Assembly: GCA_031548325.1 (NCBI GenBank)
Contig: JAVBRE010000113.1
Span: forward strand, 1 to 34,609
Direction of reading: 5' to 3'
Source: FLUQ01 sp031548325
Lineage (GTDB): Bacteria > Desulfobacterota > Desulfovibrionia > Desulfovibrionales > Desulfovibrionaceae
DNA: 34,609 nt
Shown: piece by piece, positions 1 to 8,288 of the stretch
Position numbering within the stretch: the stretch's first letter is position 1
Layout of the letters: the number at the start of each line of letters is the position of its first letter
Notes under the pieces: generated by a model
Seen by the model: the letters and a program-made list of their open reading frames with translations, nothing else
Told to the model about the DNA's origin: nothing
Database searches by the model: none
Translations under genes and position numbers: made by a program

Positions 1-36
1 TATGACAGAATGATTGCAGATTATCTGGCGAAATAA
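1..36 (+). CDS. 3' end of an unidentified gene (partial)
   Basis: An open frame runs in from the window edge and stops with TAA at 34-36, giving the C-terminal residues YDRMIADYLAK. The piece is too short to assign a family. The hairpin-rich repeat begins immediately after the stop, which fits a gene end. It could be chance, since only eleven codons are visible. Confidence 0.4.
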   Translation, partial: YDRMIADYLAK

Positions 37-183
37 TCGGGGGACGCTGTCCCCCGCCCCCCTGGCAGGGGCATGATGCCCCTGCGCCCCTGACGCCTGA
101 AAATCCGCGCAAAGCGCGGATTTTCAGGAGTCGGGGGGTCAAGGGGGCTGAGCCCCCTTGCGGGGTCTGGGGCAGAGCCCCAA
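37..183. repeat. GC-rich intergenic hairpin cluster
   Basis: Consecutive inverted repeats fill the gap before hflX: GGGGGAC/GTCCCCC at 40-56, GCAGGGGCAT/ATGCCCCTGC at about 65-86, CTGAAAATCCGCGC/GCGCGGATTTTCAG at about 94-128, AAGGGGGCT/AGCCCCCTT at 141-159, and GGGGC/GCCCC at 169-181. The last 46 nt (136-181) align without gaps to 11342-11387 inside the ybhF reading frame. This looks like a REP/RIP-type dispersed palindromic repeat, and it may also terminate the upstream gene. It lies very close to the hflX translation start. Confidence 0.7.
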
Positions 184-185
184 GC

Positions 186-199
186 GGGAGTAGACCATC
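186..199 (+). promoter_or_regulatory. Shine-Dalgarno and possible ATC start of hflX
   Basis: GGGAG at 186-190 is followed six bases later by ATC at 197-199, in frame with hflX. The 18 codons between this ATC and the TTG at 251 contain GNTQGLKPSELKA, which I recall as resembling the conserved N-terminus of long-form deltaproteobacterial HflX proteins. No ATG, GTG or TTG lies in frame between the stop at 191-193 and 251. Confidence 0.45.
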
Positions 200-250
200 G
201 CAAAAGTCACAGGCAACACGCAGGGACTGAAACCCAGCGAGCTGAAGGCG

Positions 251-1876
251 TTGTCGCGCCTGGCGGACAGGCGTTATCCCAATATGGGCGGCTATTCCAT
301 CGAGCAGGCGCGGGAACTGGCGGCTTTGTCCCGTCTGCTGGGGCGCCAGATCGGCCTTTTGATCGACCGCCAGGGCAGGCCGGATCTGGTGCTGGTCGGC
401 GAAACGAACGCCATCTACATCCCCGAACTGCCCCGTTCCCGCCAGAGCGCGGGTCGGTTGCGGGGGCTGCGGCTTTTTCACACCCACCTTACGCCCGACC
501 CCCTGTCGCAGGAAGACCTTATGGACATGCTCTTTCTGCGTCTGGACAGCGTGGCCGTGCTCAGTGTGGACTCCCAGGGGCAGCCTTTGCATTTCCAGCA
601 GGCCCATCTCATGCCGCCCAACCCTGAAGGCAAACCCTACATGGTGCACCCCCGGGCGCCCTGGGACAGGGCGGACGTGGATTTCGCGGCCCAGGTGGAA
701 GCCCTGGAAGAGGAACTGGCCCGCTCGGTGGCTGAAACGCTCGATGCGGACGCTTCGGGGGACAGGGTTCTTCTGGTCAGCGTGGGCACGGGCAGCCGTT
801 TCGCGCTGGAATCGGGCCTGACGGAACTGGCGGAACTGGCCCGCACTGCCGGACTGGCGGTGGCGGGCAGCGTGGTTCAGCGGGTGCAGACCGTGAACCC
901 GAAGCTGATCATGGGCAAGGGCAAACTGGCGGAGCTGGAAGTGCGGGCCTTGCAAGGCAACGCGAAGCTGATCATTTTTGACGGCGAGCTGTCTCCGGCG
1001 CAACTGCGCAATCTGGCCGAAGCCACGGAACGGCCCGTGCTGGACCGCACGCAGCTTATTCTCGATATTTTCGCCCAGCGGGCCAGCAGCAGGGCGGGGC
1101 GCTTGCAGGTGGAACTGGCCCAGTTGCAGTATATGCTGCCCCGCCTGGTGGGGCGCAACAAGGCGCTTTCCCGCCTGATGGGCGGCATCGGCGGGCGCGG
1201 TCCCGGCGAAACCAAGCTGGAAATGGAACGCCGCCGCATCGGCGACCGCGTGACCCGGCTGAAGGACCAGTTGAAAACCCTGCGCCGCCAGCGCTCGCAG
1301 ATACGCTCCCGGCGGGAGAAGAGCGGGGTGCCCGTCGCGTCTCTGGTGGGCTACACCAACGCGGGAAAATCCACCTTGCTCAACGCTTTGACCGGATCTC
1401 AGGTGCTGGCGGAAAACAAGCTTTTCGCCACCCTTGACCCCACCACGCGGCGTCTGCGTTTTCCCGAAGAGCGGGAACTCATTCTGACCGACACCGTGGG
1501 TTTCATCCGTTCCCTGCCCAAGGAATTGGTGGAAGCTTTTCGCGCCACCCTGGAAGAACTTGAAGAAGCGGATCTTTTGCTGCACGTGGCCGATGCCGGA
1601 CACCCGGAACTGGACATGCAGCTCGGCGCGGTGGACAGTATTCTGGAAAGCCTGGGCCTGCACGAAACGCCGCGCCTGCTGGTGCTGAACAAGGCGGACA
1701 GCCTGGACGAGACAGCTCGGAACGCACTGGCCGAGCGCCACCCGGAAGCTGTTTTCGTCTCCGCCCTGGCCCGCGAAGGACTGGATGCGCTCAGCGCGGC
1801 CATTGTCAACCGCATCATCTGGTCCGGTTCTTCTTCCGCTTCTCCTGTCGCCTTTGATGACAACGAATTTCCCTGA
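251..1876 (+). CDS. hflX: GTPase HflX
   Basis: Ribosome-associated GTPase of the HflX family, whose known role is to bind the 50S subunit and split stalled or stressed ribosomes. Visible motifs are the family's glycine-rich linker GGIGGRGPGETKLE (about residues 313-326), P-loop GYTNAGKST (about 366-374), switch I TLDPTTRR, G3 DTVGF, G4 NKAD and a G5 VSA. The roughly 150 residues ahead of the usual HflX N-domain are typical of the long form. The TTG at 251 is the first conventional start codon available. However, the frame is open upstream to 194 and encodes family-like residues, so translation may begin at ATC 197, giving about 559 aa. The Nramp gene follows after 15 bases, so co-transcription is likely. 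Confidence 0.93.
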   Translation: MSRLADRRYPNMGGYSIEQARELAALSRLLGRQIGLLIDRQGRPDLVLVGETNAIYIPELPRSRQSAGRLRGLRLFHTHLTPDPLSQEDLMDMLFLRLDSVAVLSVDSQGQPLHFQQAHLMPPNPEGKPYMVHPRAPWDRADVDFAAQVEALEEELARSVAETLDADASGDRVLLVSVGTGSRFALESGLTELAELARTAGLAVAGSVVQRVQTVNPKLIMGKGKLAELEVRALQGNAKLIIFDGELSPAQLRNLAEATERPVLDRTQLILDIFAQRASSRAGRLQVELAQLQYMLPRLVGRNKALSRLMGGIGGRGPGETKLEMERRRIGDRVTRLKDQLKTLRRQRSQIRSRREKSGVPVASLVGYTNAGKSTLLNALTGSQVLAENKLFATLDPTTRRLRFPEERELILTDTVGFIRSLPKELVEAFRATLEELEEADLLLHVADAGHPELDMQLGAVDSILESLGLHETPRLLVLNKADSLDETARNALAERHPEAVFVSALAREGLDALSAAIVNRIIWSGSSSASPVAFDDNEFP

Positions 1877-1891
1877 GGATAGGGTGCGGCC

Positions 1892-3160
1892 ATGAATCTG
1901 TTCGGCATCCTTGCCCGCAACTGCGGGGTGCAGCGCCTGCCTCACGTCGGCGGCAAGGAGATACTGAAATACATCGGGCCGGGCCTTCTGGTCACGGTAG
2001 GCTTCATCGATCCCGGCAACTGGGCGGCCAACCTGGCGGCCGGGGCGGAATACGGCTACGCACTGCTCTGGATGGTCACGCTTTCGACCCTCATGCTTAT
2101 CGTGCTGCAGCACAACGCGGCGCACCTGGGCATCGCCACCGGTGAATGCCTGGCCGAAGCCATGACCCGTTTTTTGCCCCGCGCGGTTTCCTTGCCGGTG
2201 CTGCTTTCGGCCCTGGGCGCTTCCGCCATGACCAGTATGGCGGAAATATTGGGCGGGGCCATTGCCCTGCGCATGCTTTTCGATCTGCCCATTCCTCTGG
2301 GCGCGACCCTGGTCGCGCTGCTGGTGGGGTACCTGCTGCTGACCAATTCGTACAAAAAAATAGAGCGCTGGGTCATCGGCTTCGTTTCTTTGATCGGCGT
2401 GTCCTTTCTCTACGAGCTGGCGCTGGTCCAGGTCAGTTGGCCGGAAGCGGCGCGAGGCTGGACGATCCCGGCCTTTCCCGAAAATTCCATGCTGGTCATC
2501 ATGAGCGTGCTGGGCGCGGTGGTCATGCCGCACAATTTGTTTCTGCATTCGGAAATCATCCAGAGCCGGCAATGGAACCTGAAAGACGACGCGGTCATCA
2601 AACGCCAACTGGACTACGAGTTTCTGGACACGCTGCTGTCCATGGTCATCGGCTGGGGCATCAACAGCGCCATGATCCTGTTGGCGGCGGCCACATTTTG
2701 GAAGGCGGGCATGGCGGTCAACGAGCTGGAACAGGCGGAGAGTTTGCTGCGCCCCCTGCTGGGCAACAGCGCGGCCGCCATTTTTGCCGTGGCTCTGCTG
2801 CTGGCCGGGGTGGCTTCGTCGGTCACCTCGGGCATGGCCGGCGGCATCATGAGCGCGGGCATGGCCTGCGAGTGCTACAACATCCGCGACAACCACAGCA
2901 AGGCCGGGGTCATATTTTCTTTGGCCGCGGGCCTGCTCGCCATCTGGTGCATCAGCGATCCCTTCAAGGGGTTGCTGGTTTCACAGATGATTCTGTCCAT
3001 TCAACTGCCCGTGACCATGGTCGCCCAGATATGCCTGACCTCCTCCCCCCGGGTCATGGGCAAGTACGCTAACGGTCCTTTTACCAAGGCTTTGCTCATT
3101 TTTTTGACCGCCATCGTCACGGTGCTCAATCTCATGCTTTTCCTTACTGCATTTTTCTGA
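1892..3160 (+). CDS. mntH: Nramp-family divalent metal (Mn2+/Fe2+) transporter
   Basis: Inner-membrane, proton-coupled divalent metal importer. The two signature metal-binding motifs are present: DPGN in the first membrane helix (GFIDPGNWAANLAAG, about residue 39) and MPHN in helix 6 (GAVVMPHNLFLHSE, about residue 212). About eleven hydrophobic segments fit the family fold, and 422 aa is the usual length. GAGGATAG upstream of ATG 1892 is a plausible ribosome binding site. The gene follows hflX by 15 bases. The symbol mntH is given by family; manganese rather than iron preference is an inference. Confidence 0.88.
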   Translation: MNLFGILARNCGVQRLPHVGGKEILKYIGPGLLVTVGFIDPGNWAANLAAGAEYGYALLWMVTLSTLMLIVLQHNAAHLGIATGECLAEAMTRFLPRAVSLPVLLSALGASAMTSMAEILGGAIALRMLFDLPIPLGATLVALLVGYLLLTNSYKKIERWVIGFVSLIGVSFLYELALVQVSWPEAARGWTIPAFPENSMLVIMSVLGAVVMPHNLFLHSEIIQSRQWNLKDDAVIKRQLDYEFLDTLLSMVIGWGINSAMILLAAATFWKAGMAVNELEQAESLLRPLLGNSAAAIFAVALLLAGVASSVTSGMAGGIMSAGMACECYNIRDNHSKAGVIFSLAAGLLAIWCISDPFKGLLVSQMILSIQLPVTMVAQICLTSSPRVMGKYANGPFTKALLIFLTAIVTVLNLMLFLTAFF

Positions 3161-3188
3161 TATAGTGGATGCGCATACGGAGGAAACC

Positions 3189-3596
3189 ATGACTGATGAA
3201 ATTGCCCCCGCCCGGAAGCTCGGTATGGTACGTTTCTTGTTTTTTGTCGCAGGGCTGCATGACATCGCCTTGGGCGGCCTGCTCCTGTACATGGCCCCGG
3301 CTGTATTCGCCTATGCCAAAACGCCCTTGCCGGCCGTGCCGTACGTCCACTTCCCGGCGGCCCTGTTTGTGGTCTTCGGGTTGCTTTTCTGGCACGTCAT
3401 GTTCCGTCCGGACATGGGACGCATGCTTATCCCCTACGGTATTCTGCAAAAGCTGGTCTTTTGCGGGGGCGTCTGCTGGTACTGGTGGAAGGGGCCCCTG
3501 CCCTGGACCTGGCTGGTGCCCGCCGGCGTCGCGCTGCTTTTTCTGCTCTTTTTCCTTTGGGCGTATTGCAGATGCCCGGGCGAAAACGAGCTGTGA
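3189..3596 (+). CDS. Small four-helix membrane protein, unknown function
   Basis: I do not recognise the family. The 135-residue product has four hydrophobic segments (about residues 10-35, 50-72, 82-102 and 106-127), short connecting loops and a Cys-containing C-terminus (CRCPGENEL), so it should be an integral inner-membrane protein. The start at 3189 is chosen because GGAGG ends six bases upstream; an in-frame ATG at 3165 lacks such a site. It lies 28 bases after the metal transporter and is probably in the same transcript, but that does not establish a role in metal transport. Confidence 0.75.
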   Translation: MTDEIAPARKLGMVRFLFFVAGLHDIALGGLLLYMAPAVFAYAKTPLPAVPYVHFPAALFVVFGLLFWHVMFRPDMGRMLIPYGILQKLVFCGGVCWYWWKGPLPWTWLVPAGVALLFLLFFLWAYCRCPGENEL

Positions 3597-3611
3597 GCCG
3601 GGGAAAAACCG

Positions 3612-3831
3612 CGCATTAGAGCGGGTTGACATTGAAAATGTTGACCCGCTCCGCAAGGATTTGCCTGCAAATCTTTGCGGAACGACCCGCTCGTTCCATT
3701 CACGAATTGCCCAGAACCCATCTCATAATCAAGTTTGGCTGAAAAACCGGCCTTTGGCCGGCGGCGGCGCAAAATCCTGACGGATTTTTTGTGATTACTT
3801 TTGCAAGCAAACACCAGTCTGCTCTAAATGC
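3612..3831. repeat. Intergenic hairpin array with a degenerate copy of the 144-bp repeat
   Basis: The segment is bounded by GCATTAGAGC (about 3612-3621) and its near complement GCTCTAAATGC (about 3821-3831). Inside are two large hairpins, GAGCGGGTTGACATT/AATGTTGACCCGCTC (about 3619-3651) and CCGCAAGGATTTGC/GCAAATCTTTGCGG (about 3651-3682). From about 3741 to 3817 the sequence matches the right half of the 144-bp elements at 22352 and 31675, including AAAATCCTGACGGATTTT and the terminal TTTGCAAG hairpin. It has the look of a nested or decayed non-autonomous element. Confidence 0.65.
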
Positions 3832-3843
3832 TCTACCCGTCAC

Positions 3844-3881
3844 GCGCGCGGCGGGCCTTTTGCCGCCGCGCGCACTTTTTT
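3844..3881 (+). terminator. Rho-independent terminator
   Basis: GCGCGCGGCGG (3844-3854) pairs perfectly with CCGCCGCGCGC (3863-3873) and is followed by AC and six T residues. It probably ends the transcript that begins at or before hflX. Confidence 0.8.
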
Positions 3882-3907
3882 CCGCGTGTCATTTTTTTGC
3901 CCTATCC

Positions 3908-3930
3908 GGCCCGGAGACGGGGGCCTTTTT
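3908..3930 (+). terminator. Second terminator-like hairpin
   Basis: GGCCC (3908-3912) pairs with GGGCC (3921-3925), followed by five T residues. The stem is short. It may back up the stronger terminator about 30 bases upstream. Confidence 0.4.
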
Positions 3931-4030
3931 GTAAAAGTCCCGCCGTTTCTGGGGTGGCAAGCCTCTTGCATATGTCCTGGCACAATGACGGAAACGCGGC
4001 AGGCGCCGCGAGGACACCAAGGAGGCACAT

Positions 4031-4399
4031 ATGTTTTTTCTGCTGAGCGGCACTGACAAAAAGAAAAAGGCTCCGGTCCGCAAGATGGAGAATCTGGACA
4101 AGGTCAAAGAACTGTTTCTGACCGGGCGTTTTCCTGTGGCCACGACCACCCAGCTGGAAGACGACCGCAGGGTGGCCAAAATTTGGGGTCTGGTGGTTTC
4201 ACGCGGATACGATTCGGAAGACGCATTTTACGACATGGCGGCCCGGGCCGTGAACAAGGGCGCCCAGGCCATTATCGGCTACCAGGAGAACGTGGCTTTT
4301 CATCCCGACGGCAGCAAATTTTTCACCTGCTACGGCACGGCCGTGCAGTTTGACCCCGTCAAGGCGGTTTCTCTCGGTCTGCCCGCAAAAGCGGTGTAG
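4031..4399 (+). CDS. YbjQ-like (UPF0145-type) small protein
   Basis: A 122-residue soluble protein. The pattern TTTQLEDDRRVAKIWGLVVSRG, then a helix with A-x3-GAQAIIGY, then a terminal GTAVQFDP resembles the YbjQ/UPF0145 fold, which forms small oligomeric, possibly metal-binding proteins of unknown function. The first 25 residues, rich in Lys, are outside that domain. AAGGAGG ends seven bases before ATG 4031 and fixes the start. It stands alone between terminators on both sides. The family call rests on motif resemblance only. Confidence 0.6.
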   Translation: MFFLLSGTDKKKKAPVRKMENLDKVKELFLTGRFPVATTTQLEDDRRVAKIWGLVVSRGYDSEDAFYDMAARAVNKGAQAIIGYQENVAFHPDGSKFFTCYGTAVQFDPVKAVSLGLPAKAV

Positions 4400-4453
4400 T
4401 ATACTGCACAGACCCACGGTCCGACTATTCCGGCGCGAACAGGCATATGCGGC

Positions 4454-4490
4454 GGCGCCTCAAAAAAGGCGCCGCCCGCTTGCGGGCGGC
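4454..4490. terminator. Bidirectional terminator-like hairpins between convergent genes
   Basis: Two overlapping inverted repeats, GGCGCC/GGCGCC (4454-4473, A-rich loop) and GCCGCCCGC/GCGGGCGGC (4471-4490), lie between the rightward YbjQ-like gene and the leftward U32 gene. Neither has a long T tract, so termination is inferred from position and stem strength. Confidence 0.5.
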
Positions 4491-4537
4491 GTAAAATGCC
4501 TTGAGGGCGGGTCAGCTTTGGGGCTTTCAAGTAATTG

Positions 4538-6517
4538 TCACAGCATGCCTATATCCCAGTTGAAGGGACTGCTGCGCTTTTTTTCCACGTTTTGCGGCGC
4601 CCACTCGGCAAAGGTCGCGAACATCGCGTACCCAGCTTTTTCCAGAGCGGGGCGTTGCGCCGTAATGTCCAGGGGCCAGGCCGGATAGATCCAGTTGTTC
4701 TGGCCGTAGCGCCGGGTCCAGAACTCCTCGCCCTTGGGGCTCTGAAAGGGTTCCTCGGGTTTCAGCGGGGCCACGCTGTGGCGGGTAATGCCCATGGGCC
4801 AGTAGCCGGAAAGCACGATGCCCAAGGGCAGGGGGCTCTGCCGGGGCAGAGCCAGAATCTCGCCGCCCCCCAGTTCGGGGCTGACGAAGGCGGCCTCAAA
4901 ACCCATGTCCCGCAGTACGCTGAGGGCCGCCACGTTGCTGGTGTTGCAAAAAGGTCCGGCCGTGAGCACGGCTTTGTCTTCCGGCGAAAAGAAGGTCGTC
5001 TGCCAGGGCTCGTTGCACACGAAATGCCGTGCGCCGTCGCGCAGGGCCGCATGGATCATGCGCTGCCAGGCTTCTTCCTCATCCGGCCAGACCACCGGGG
5101 GCAGCCACCAGGAAATGCGGGCGAAAAGCGTGCGCGAGACCGATTCCAGCGCGCGCGGCGACAACCACAGGCCCTGCACGGTACCGGGTTTGATGCCGCT
5201 TTTGCCGTCGCGGCCTTTGGGCAGGCTGCCGCGCAGCACGATGTCCAGAGGGCGGGCGGGTTTTGCCGCCGGCCCGCCCTTCCAGGCGAAGGCTACCTCC
5301 GCGTCCGGCCTGGCTTTGGCCGCCTGCAGACGCCTGTCCCATTCCTGCAGCAGGCCGGTCAATTCCGGCTCGCGCCGGTCAATGAGAAAGACCGGGGTGC
5401 CTGTTTTCGGCGTCTTGTGCCGGGGCAGGTTCAAGGTCAGGGTGCCGCCCTTGGGCACGGCGCGGGACACGGGCATTGTAGCGTGCCAGCTTTCGTCTTC
5501 CACCCCGATGCGCAGATAGTCGCGGGCTATCAGCTCGAAGCGCGGCTTGAGGATGAAGCGGCCGTCCTTGTCCCGGCTGATTTTGCCGCAAAGCAGGCCG
5601 GAACTGGTCTGGCCGTCGGCCGCGGTGGGGTTGACGTCCTTCTGGGGCAGAAAGCGGGCCCGGGTTACGGGACGGCCCAGAGCCATATCCAGAATTTCCA
5701 GGGCTTCCTTGCGCATTTTTGGGTCGTCGCCCTCGTCGCGCAGCAGGCGGTAAGCGGTGGTGGCGTAATAGACGTAGTGGGGGCCTTTTTTGCGGCCTTC
5801 AATTTTCCAGGACACGACGCCCGGCAGGGTCATCAGGGTCTTGACCAGCACGTCCAGCGAAAGATCCAGGCAGGAAAAGAAACGGCCCTGTTTGCCCTTC
5901 TGGGCGTACATACGGCGGCAGGGTTGCACGCAGCGGCCGCGCAGGCCGCTTTTGCCGCCCATGTAGCTGGACCACCAGCAACGGCCGGACACGCAATAGC
6001 AGAGCGCGCCGTGCACGAAGAATTCGAAGCCGAGGCCCTCGGGACGGGCGGCGTCCATGATCTTCAACTCGTCAATGGACAGCTCGCGGGGCAGAATGAC
6101 CCTGTTTGCCCCGGCTTTTTGCGCCGCCTTCACTGCCAGGGGGTGGGTGACGTTGGCCAGGGTGGAAAAAAAGAGTTCGCCGCTGAAGCCCGTCCGGCGG
6201 GCCAGGTCCACGGCCCCCAGGTCCTGAACGATAAGGGCGTCCGGGGCTGCGCCCAGACAGACCCGTTTGATCAACCGCCCGGCCGCGTCCAGGTCGCCGG
6301 GTTTGAGCAGGGTGTTGAGGGCCACATAGACCTTGCGGCCCTCGGAGTGCGCAAGATCCACCAGGCGCGAAAGCTCCAGGGTGGAAAAGTTGTCTGCGGC
6401 CATGCGGGCGGAAAAATGCTTGAGGCCCAGGTACACGGCATCCGCCCCGGCGGCGAAGGCGGCCAGGGCCGAGGCGGTGTCCCCGGCGGGAGAGAGTATT
6501 TCGGGTTTGTGTTCCAT
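4538..6517 (-). CDS. U32 family protein (RlhA/YhbU-like), Fe-S cysteines present
   Basis: The 659-residue protein begins with EILSPAGD, the U32 N-terminal motif, followed by GADAVYLGLKHFSAR. It carries the family cysteine cluster: HGALCYCVSGRCWWSS, then RGRCVQPCRR, about residues 165-200. In characterised members such as E. coli RlhA (23S rRNA C2501 hydroxylation) and UbiU/UbiV, these cysteines hold an iron-sulfur cluster. SWKIEGRKK is another conserved block. RlhA is about 650 aa, so the length fits, but other U32 subfamilies are possible and 'peptidase' is probably a misnomer here. The start at 6517 (MEHKPEILSPAGD) is set by homology, since no clear Shine-Dalgarno is visible and the frame stays open upstream. 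It is divergent from the LUD gene. Confidence 0.85.
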   Translation of the reverse strand: MEHKPEILSPAGDTASALAAFAAGADAVYLGLKHFSARMAADNFSTLELSRLVDLAHSEGRKVYVALNTLLKPGDLDAAGRLIKRVCLGAAPDALIVQDLGAVDLARRTGFSGELFFSTLANVTHPLAVKAAQKAGANRVILPRELSIDELKIMDAARPEGLGFEFFVHGALCYCVSGRCWWSSYMGGKSGLRGRCVQPCRRMYAQKGKQGRFFSCLDLSLDVLVKTLMTLPGVVSWKIEGRKKGPHYVYYATTAYRLLRDEGDDPKMRKEALEILDMALGRPVTRARFLPQKDVNPTAADGQTSSGLLCGKISRDKDGRFILKPRFELIARDYLRIGVEDESWHATMPVSRAVPKGGTLTLNLPRHKTPKTGTPVFLIDRREPELTGLLQEWDRRLQAAKARPDAEVAFAWKGGPAAKPARPLDIVLRGSLPKGRDGKSGIKPGTVQGLWLSPRALESVSRTLFARISWWLPPVVWPDEEEAWQRMIHAALRDGARHFVCNEPWQTTFFSPEDKAVLTAGPFCNTSNVAALSVLRDMGFEAAFVSPELGGGEILALPRQSPLPLGIVLSGYWPMGITRHSVAPLKPEEPFQSPKGEEFWTRRYGQNNWIYPAWPLDITAQRPALEKAGYAMFATFAEWAPQNVEKKRSSPFNWDIGML

Positions 6518-6679
6518 ATGCGGGACAGGATACGCCAGCAAAGGCCGGCCGTCTATCGGCGGCTCATTCGGGCAGTAACTCGGCAGATTTTTATGTATGC
6601 ATATTGTCAAGAGTTTTATATAATATCTTTGCATGCTATGGCATATAAAAACAACAAAATCATCATCCGGGGCAACAAA
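6518..6679. promoter_or_regulatory. AT-rich divergent promoter region
   Basis: This 162-base gap between two divergent genes is much more AT-rich than its surroundings at 6585-6660. TATAAT occurs at 6619-6624 on the plus strand, and TTGACA occurs on the minus strand (complement of 6605-6610). Neither has a well-spaced partner box, so exact promoters cannot be assigned. Confidence 0.35.
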
Positions 6680-7321
6680 ATGAAAAATACCGCCGAAGAA
6701 ATAACTGCTGAACGTATAAAAAATTTTATGGATGCATTGGTTGACAACAGGTATTCCGTATCTTTTTTCCATACGAAAGAGGATGCCGCTGCTTATCTTG
6801 AAAAAAGCATACGCGGTAAAACGGTTGGTTTTGGAGATTCCGGCACACTGAACGATATGGGAATGCACGAGCGTCTGTCGGCGCATAATGAAATCCACAG
6901 CCCCATGCTGGCCACCGCCGCCGGTTCTGCGGATTTTTTGCTCCGTGCCGCCAATGCGCTGAACACGCAGGTATTTCTTACCTCGGTGAACGCCGCGGCT
7001 GAGACGGGCGAACTTGTCAATATCGACGGCACCGGAAACCGCGTTGCGGGTTCACTGTTCAATCACGAAAAGGTATATTTCGTTTTCGGCATAAATAAAA
7101 TTGCGCCCACCCTGGAAAAAGCCATATGGAGGGCGCGGAATATAGCCGCGCCGCGAAATGCGAAACGGCTGGGCAAAAAAACGCCCTGCGCGGTGAAGGG
7201 GGACAAGTGCTATGACTGCAAGAGCCCTGCCCGTATCTGCAATGATCTGAGTATCCATCTGAAAAAAATGAACAATATGGAAATGGAGGTCGTGCTGATA
7301 GGGGAAACATTGGGGCTATAG
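6680..7321 (+). CDS. LUD-domain protein (LutC/YkgG-like)
   Basis: The 213-residue protein matches the LUD (lactate utilisation, formerly DUF162) family. Visible features are VGFGDSGTLNDMGMHERL near residue 50, then NIDGTGNRVAGSLF and VYFVFGINKI, and a C-terminal AAPRNAKRLGKKTPC block with C-x5-C-x2-C spacing (CAVKGDKCYDCKSPARIC). In LutABC-type systems related proteins help oxidise lactate, but here it is a stand-alone gene, so the substrate is unknown. Start 6680 is chosen because the family's N-terminus begins near MKNTAEEITAERI. The open frame continues far upstream, antisense to the U32 gene, and that part is not real. The AT-rich start of the gene contrasts with its neighbours. Confidence 0.8.
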   Translation: MKNTAEEITAERIKNFMDALVDNRYSVSFFHTKEDAAAYLEKSIRGKTVGFGDSGTLNDMGMHERLSAHNEIHSPMLATAAGSADFLLRAANALNTQVFLTSVNAAAETGELVNIDGTGNRVAGSLFNHEKVYFVFGINKIAPTLEKAIWRARNIAAPRNAKRLGKKTPCAVKGDKCYDCKSPARICNDLSIHLKKMNNMEMEVVLIGETLGL

Positions 7322-7355
7322 GGGCAACAGCCCCGGATGCGTTCGCACAACCGGC

Positions 7356-7384
7356 TTGCCTTGGCGGCGGAGGGTATCTACAAT
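7356..7384 (+). promoter_or_regulatory. Putative sigma-70 promoter for pyrKD
   Basis: TTGCCT (7356-7361) and TACAAT (7379-7384) are separated by 17 bases and lie 42 bases before the pyrK start. A small GGGGCAACAGCCCC hairpin just after the LUD stop (7321-7334) may separate the two units. Confidence 0.5.
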
Positions 7385-7425
7385 GCCGCCGATCACGTAC
7401 ATCATCCGCATCCGACGAGGTTCTC

Positions 7426-8274
7426 ATGACCAGTCTTGCGACTCCTCCCATCTGTCGGGAACTGACGGTTCTGTCCCTTGAATCCCACAGCGACCCCGAC
7501 GCGCCGGGGGGGCATCTTTTTACCCTGCGCCTCGGCTCCCCCGGCTGGGATGCCTGGCTGCCCGGCCAGTTCGTGATGCTGCGGCCCAAAAACATGGGCG
7601 GGGACCTGCTCTGGGCCCGCCCCTTTTCCATCTCGCGCTCCGATGCCTCGGAACTGCGCATCGTGTTCCAGGTGGCGGGCCGGGGTACGGAACTCATGCG
7701 CGGCCTGCGGCCGGGCGATGTGCTGGATGTATGGGGTCCTCTGGGCAACGCCTTCGCCGTGTCCGAAAGCGGGCCGACCCTGCTGCTGGCGGGCGGCATC
7801 GGCATCGCGCCCTTTGTGGGCTACATCGAAAAGCACCCGGCGCCGCAGACCCTGCGCCTTGATTTCGGGCACCGTCAGCCCCTGGGCTGCTATCCTTTTG
7901 CGGACTGCTCGCTGATCGAGACCCGCAGCCATCTGGAATGCGGCCCCGAAGATCTGGCCTGCTTTCTGGATACCCTTGAAGCGGGCATCCGCGATACAGC
8001 GGAAAAGAACGGCCTGGTGCTGGCCTGCGGCCCCATGCCCTTTTTGCGCTCGGTGCAAAAATTTGCCCGCCGATACGAAGCCCGCGCCCAGGTCTCGCTG
8101 GAAACGCGCATGGCCTGCGGTGTGGGCGTATGCCTGGGCTGCGTGGTCAAAGCCGCCGGAGCGGAAGGCGGCCATGCGCAGTCCCCGGCAAGTCCCGAAG
8201 CATTTCAATATGTTCAGACCTGCACCTGCGGTCCAGTGTTTTGGGCCGGACAGGTTGACCTCGCCACCGCGTAA
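7426..8274 (+). CDS. pyrK: Dihydroorotate dehydrogenase electron-transfer subunit PyrK
   Basis: FAD- and 2Fe-2S-containing reductase subunit that passes electrons from dihydroorotate oxidation in PyrD to NAD+, in pyrimidine synthesis. The ferredoxin-reductase-like FAD domain shows the ARPFSISR motif (about residues 64-71). The NAD domain shows LLLAGGIGIAPF (about 118-129) and ACGPMPFL. The C-terminal cluster CGVGVCLGCVV with a later C-x-CGPVFWA supplies the four 2Fe-2S ligands. The length of 282 aa is slightly above the usual 260. The pyrD gene follows directly, and the PyrK stop overlaps an ATG at 8274. Class 1B heterotetramer assembly with PyrD is established for the family. Confidence 0.93.
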   Translation: MTSLATPPICRELTVLSLESHSDPDAPGGHLFTLRLGSPGWDAWLPGQFVMLRPKNMGGDLLWARPFSISRSDASELRIVFQVAGRGTELMRGLRPGDVLDVWGPLGNAFAVSESGPTLLLAGGIGIAPFVGYIEKHPAPQTLRLDFGHRQPLGCYPFADCSLIETRSHLECGPEDLACFLDTLEAGIRDTAEKNGLVLACGPMPFLRSVQKFARRYEARAQVSLETRMACGVGVCLGCVVKAAGAEGGHAQSPASPEAFQYVQTCTCGPVFWAGQVDLATA

Positions 8275-8288
8275 TGTCCGGAGAATTC

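Noticed and set aside
21..203. Minus-strand open frame of 60 codons
   Set aside because: It lies entirely within the hairpin-rich repeat and reflects its GC-rich palindromes.
4535..6679. Long plus-strand open frame in front of the LUD gene
   Set aside because: It is antisense to the U32 gene, has low-complexity Gly/Ala/Gln/Arg composition, and becomes protein-like only at the LUD start.
6518..6898. Upstream extension of the U32 reading frame
   Set aside because: It runs antisense through the LUD gene, and the family's N-terminal motif begins at the chosen start.
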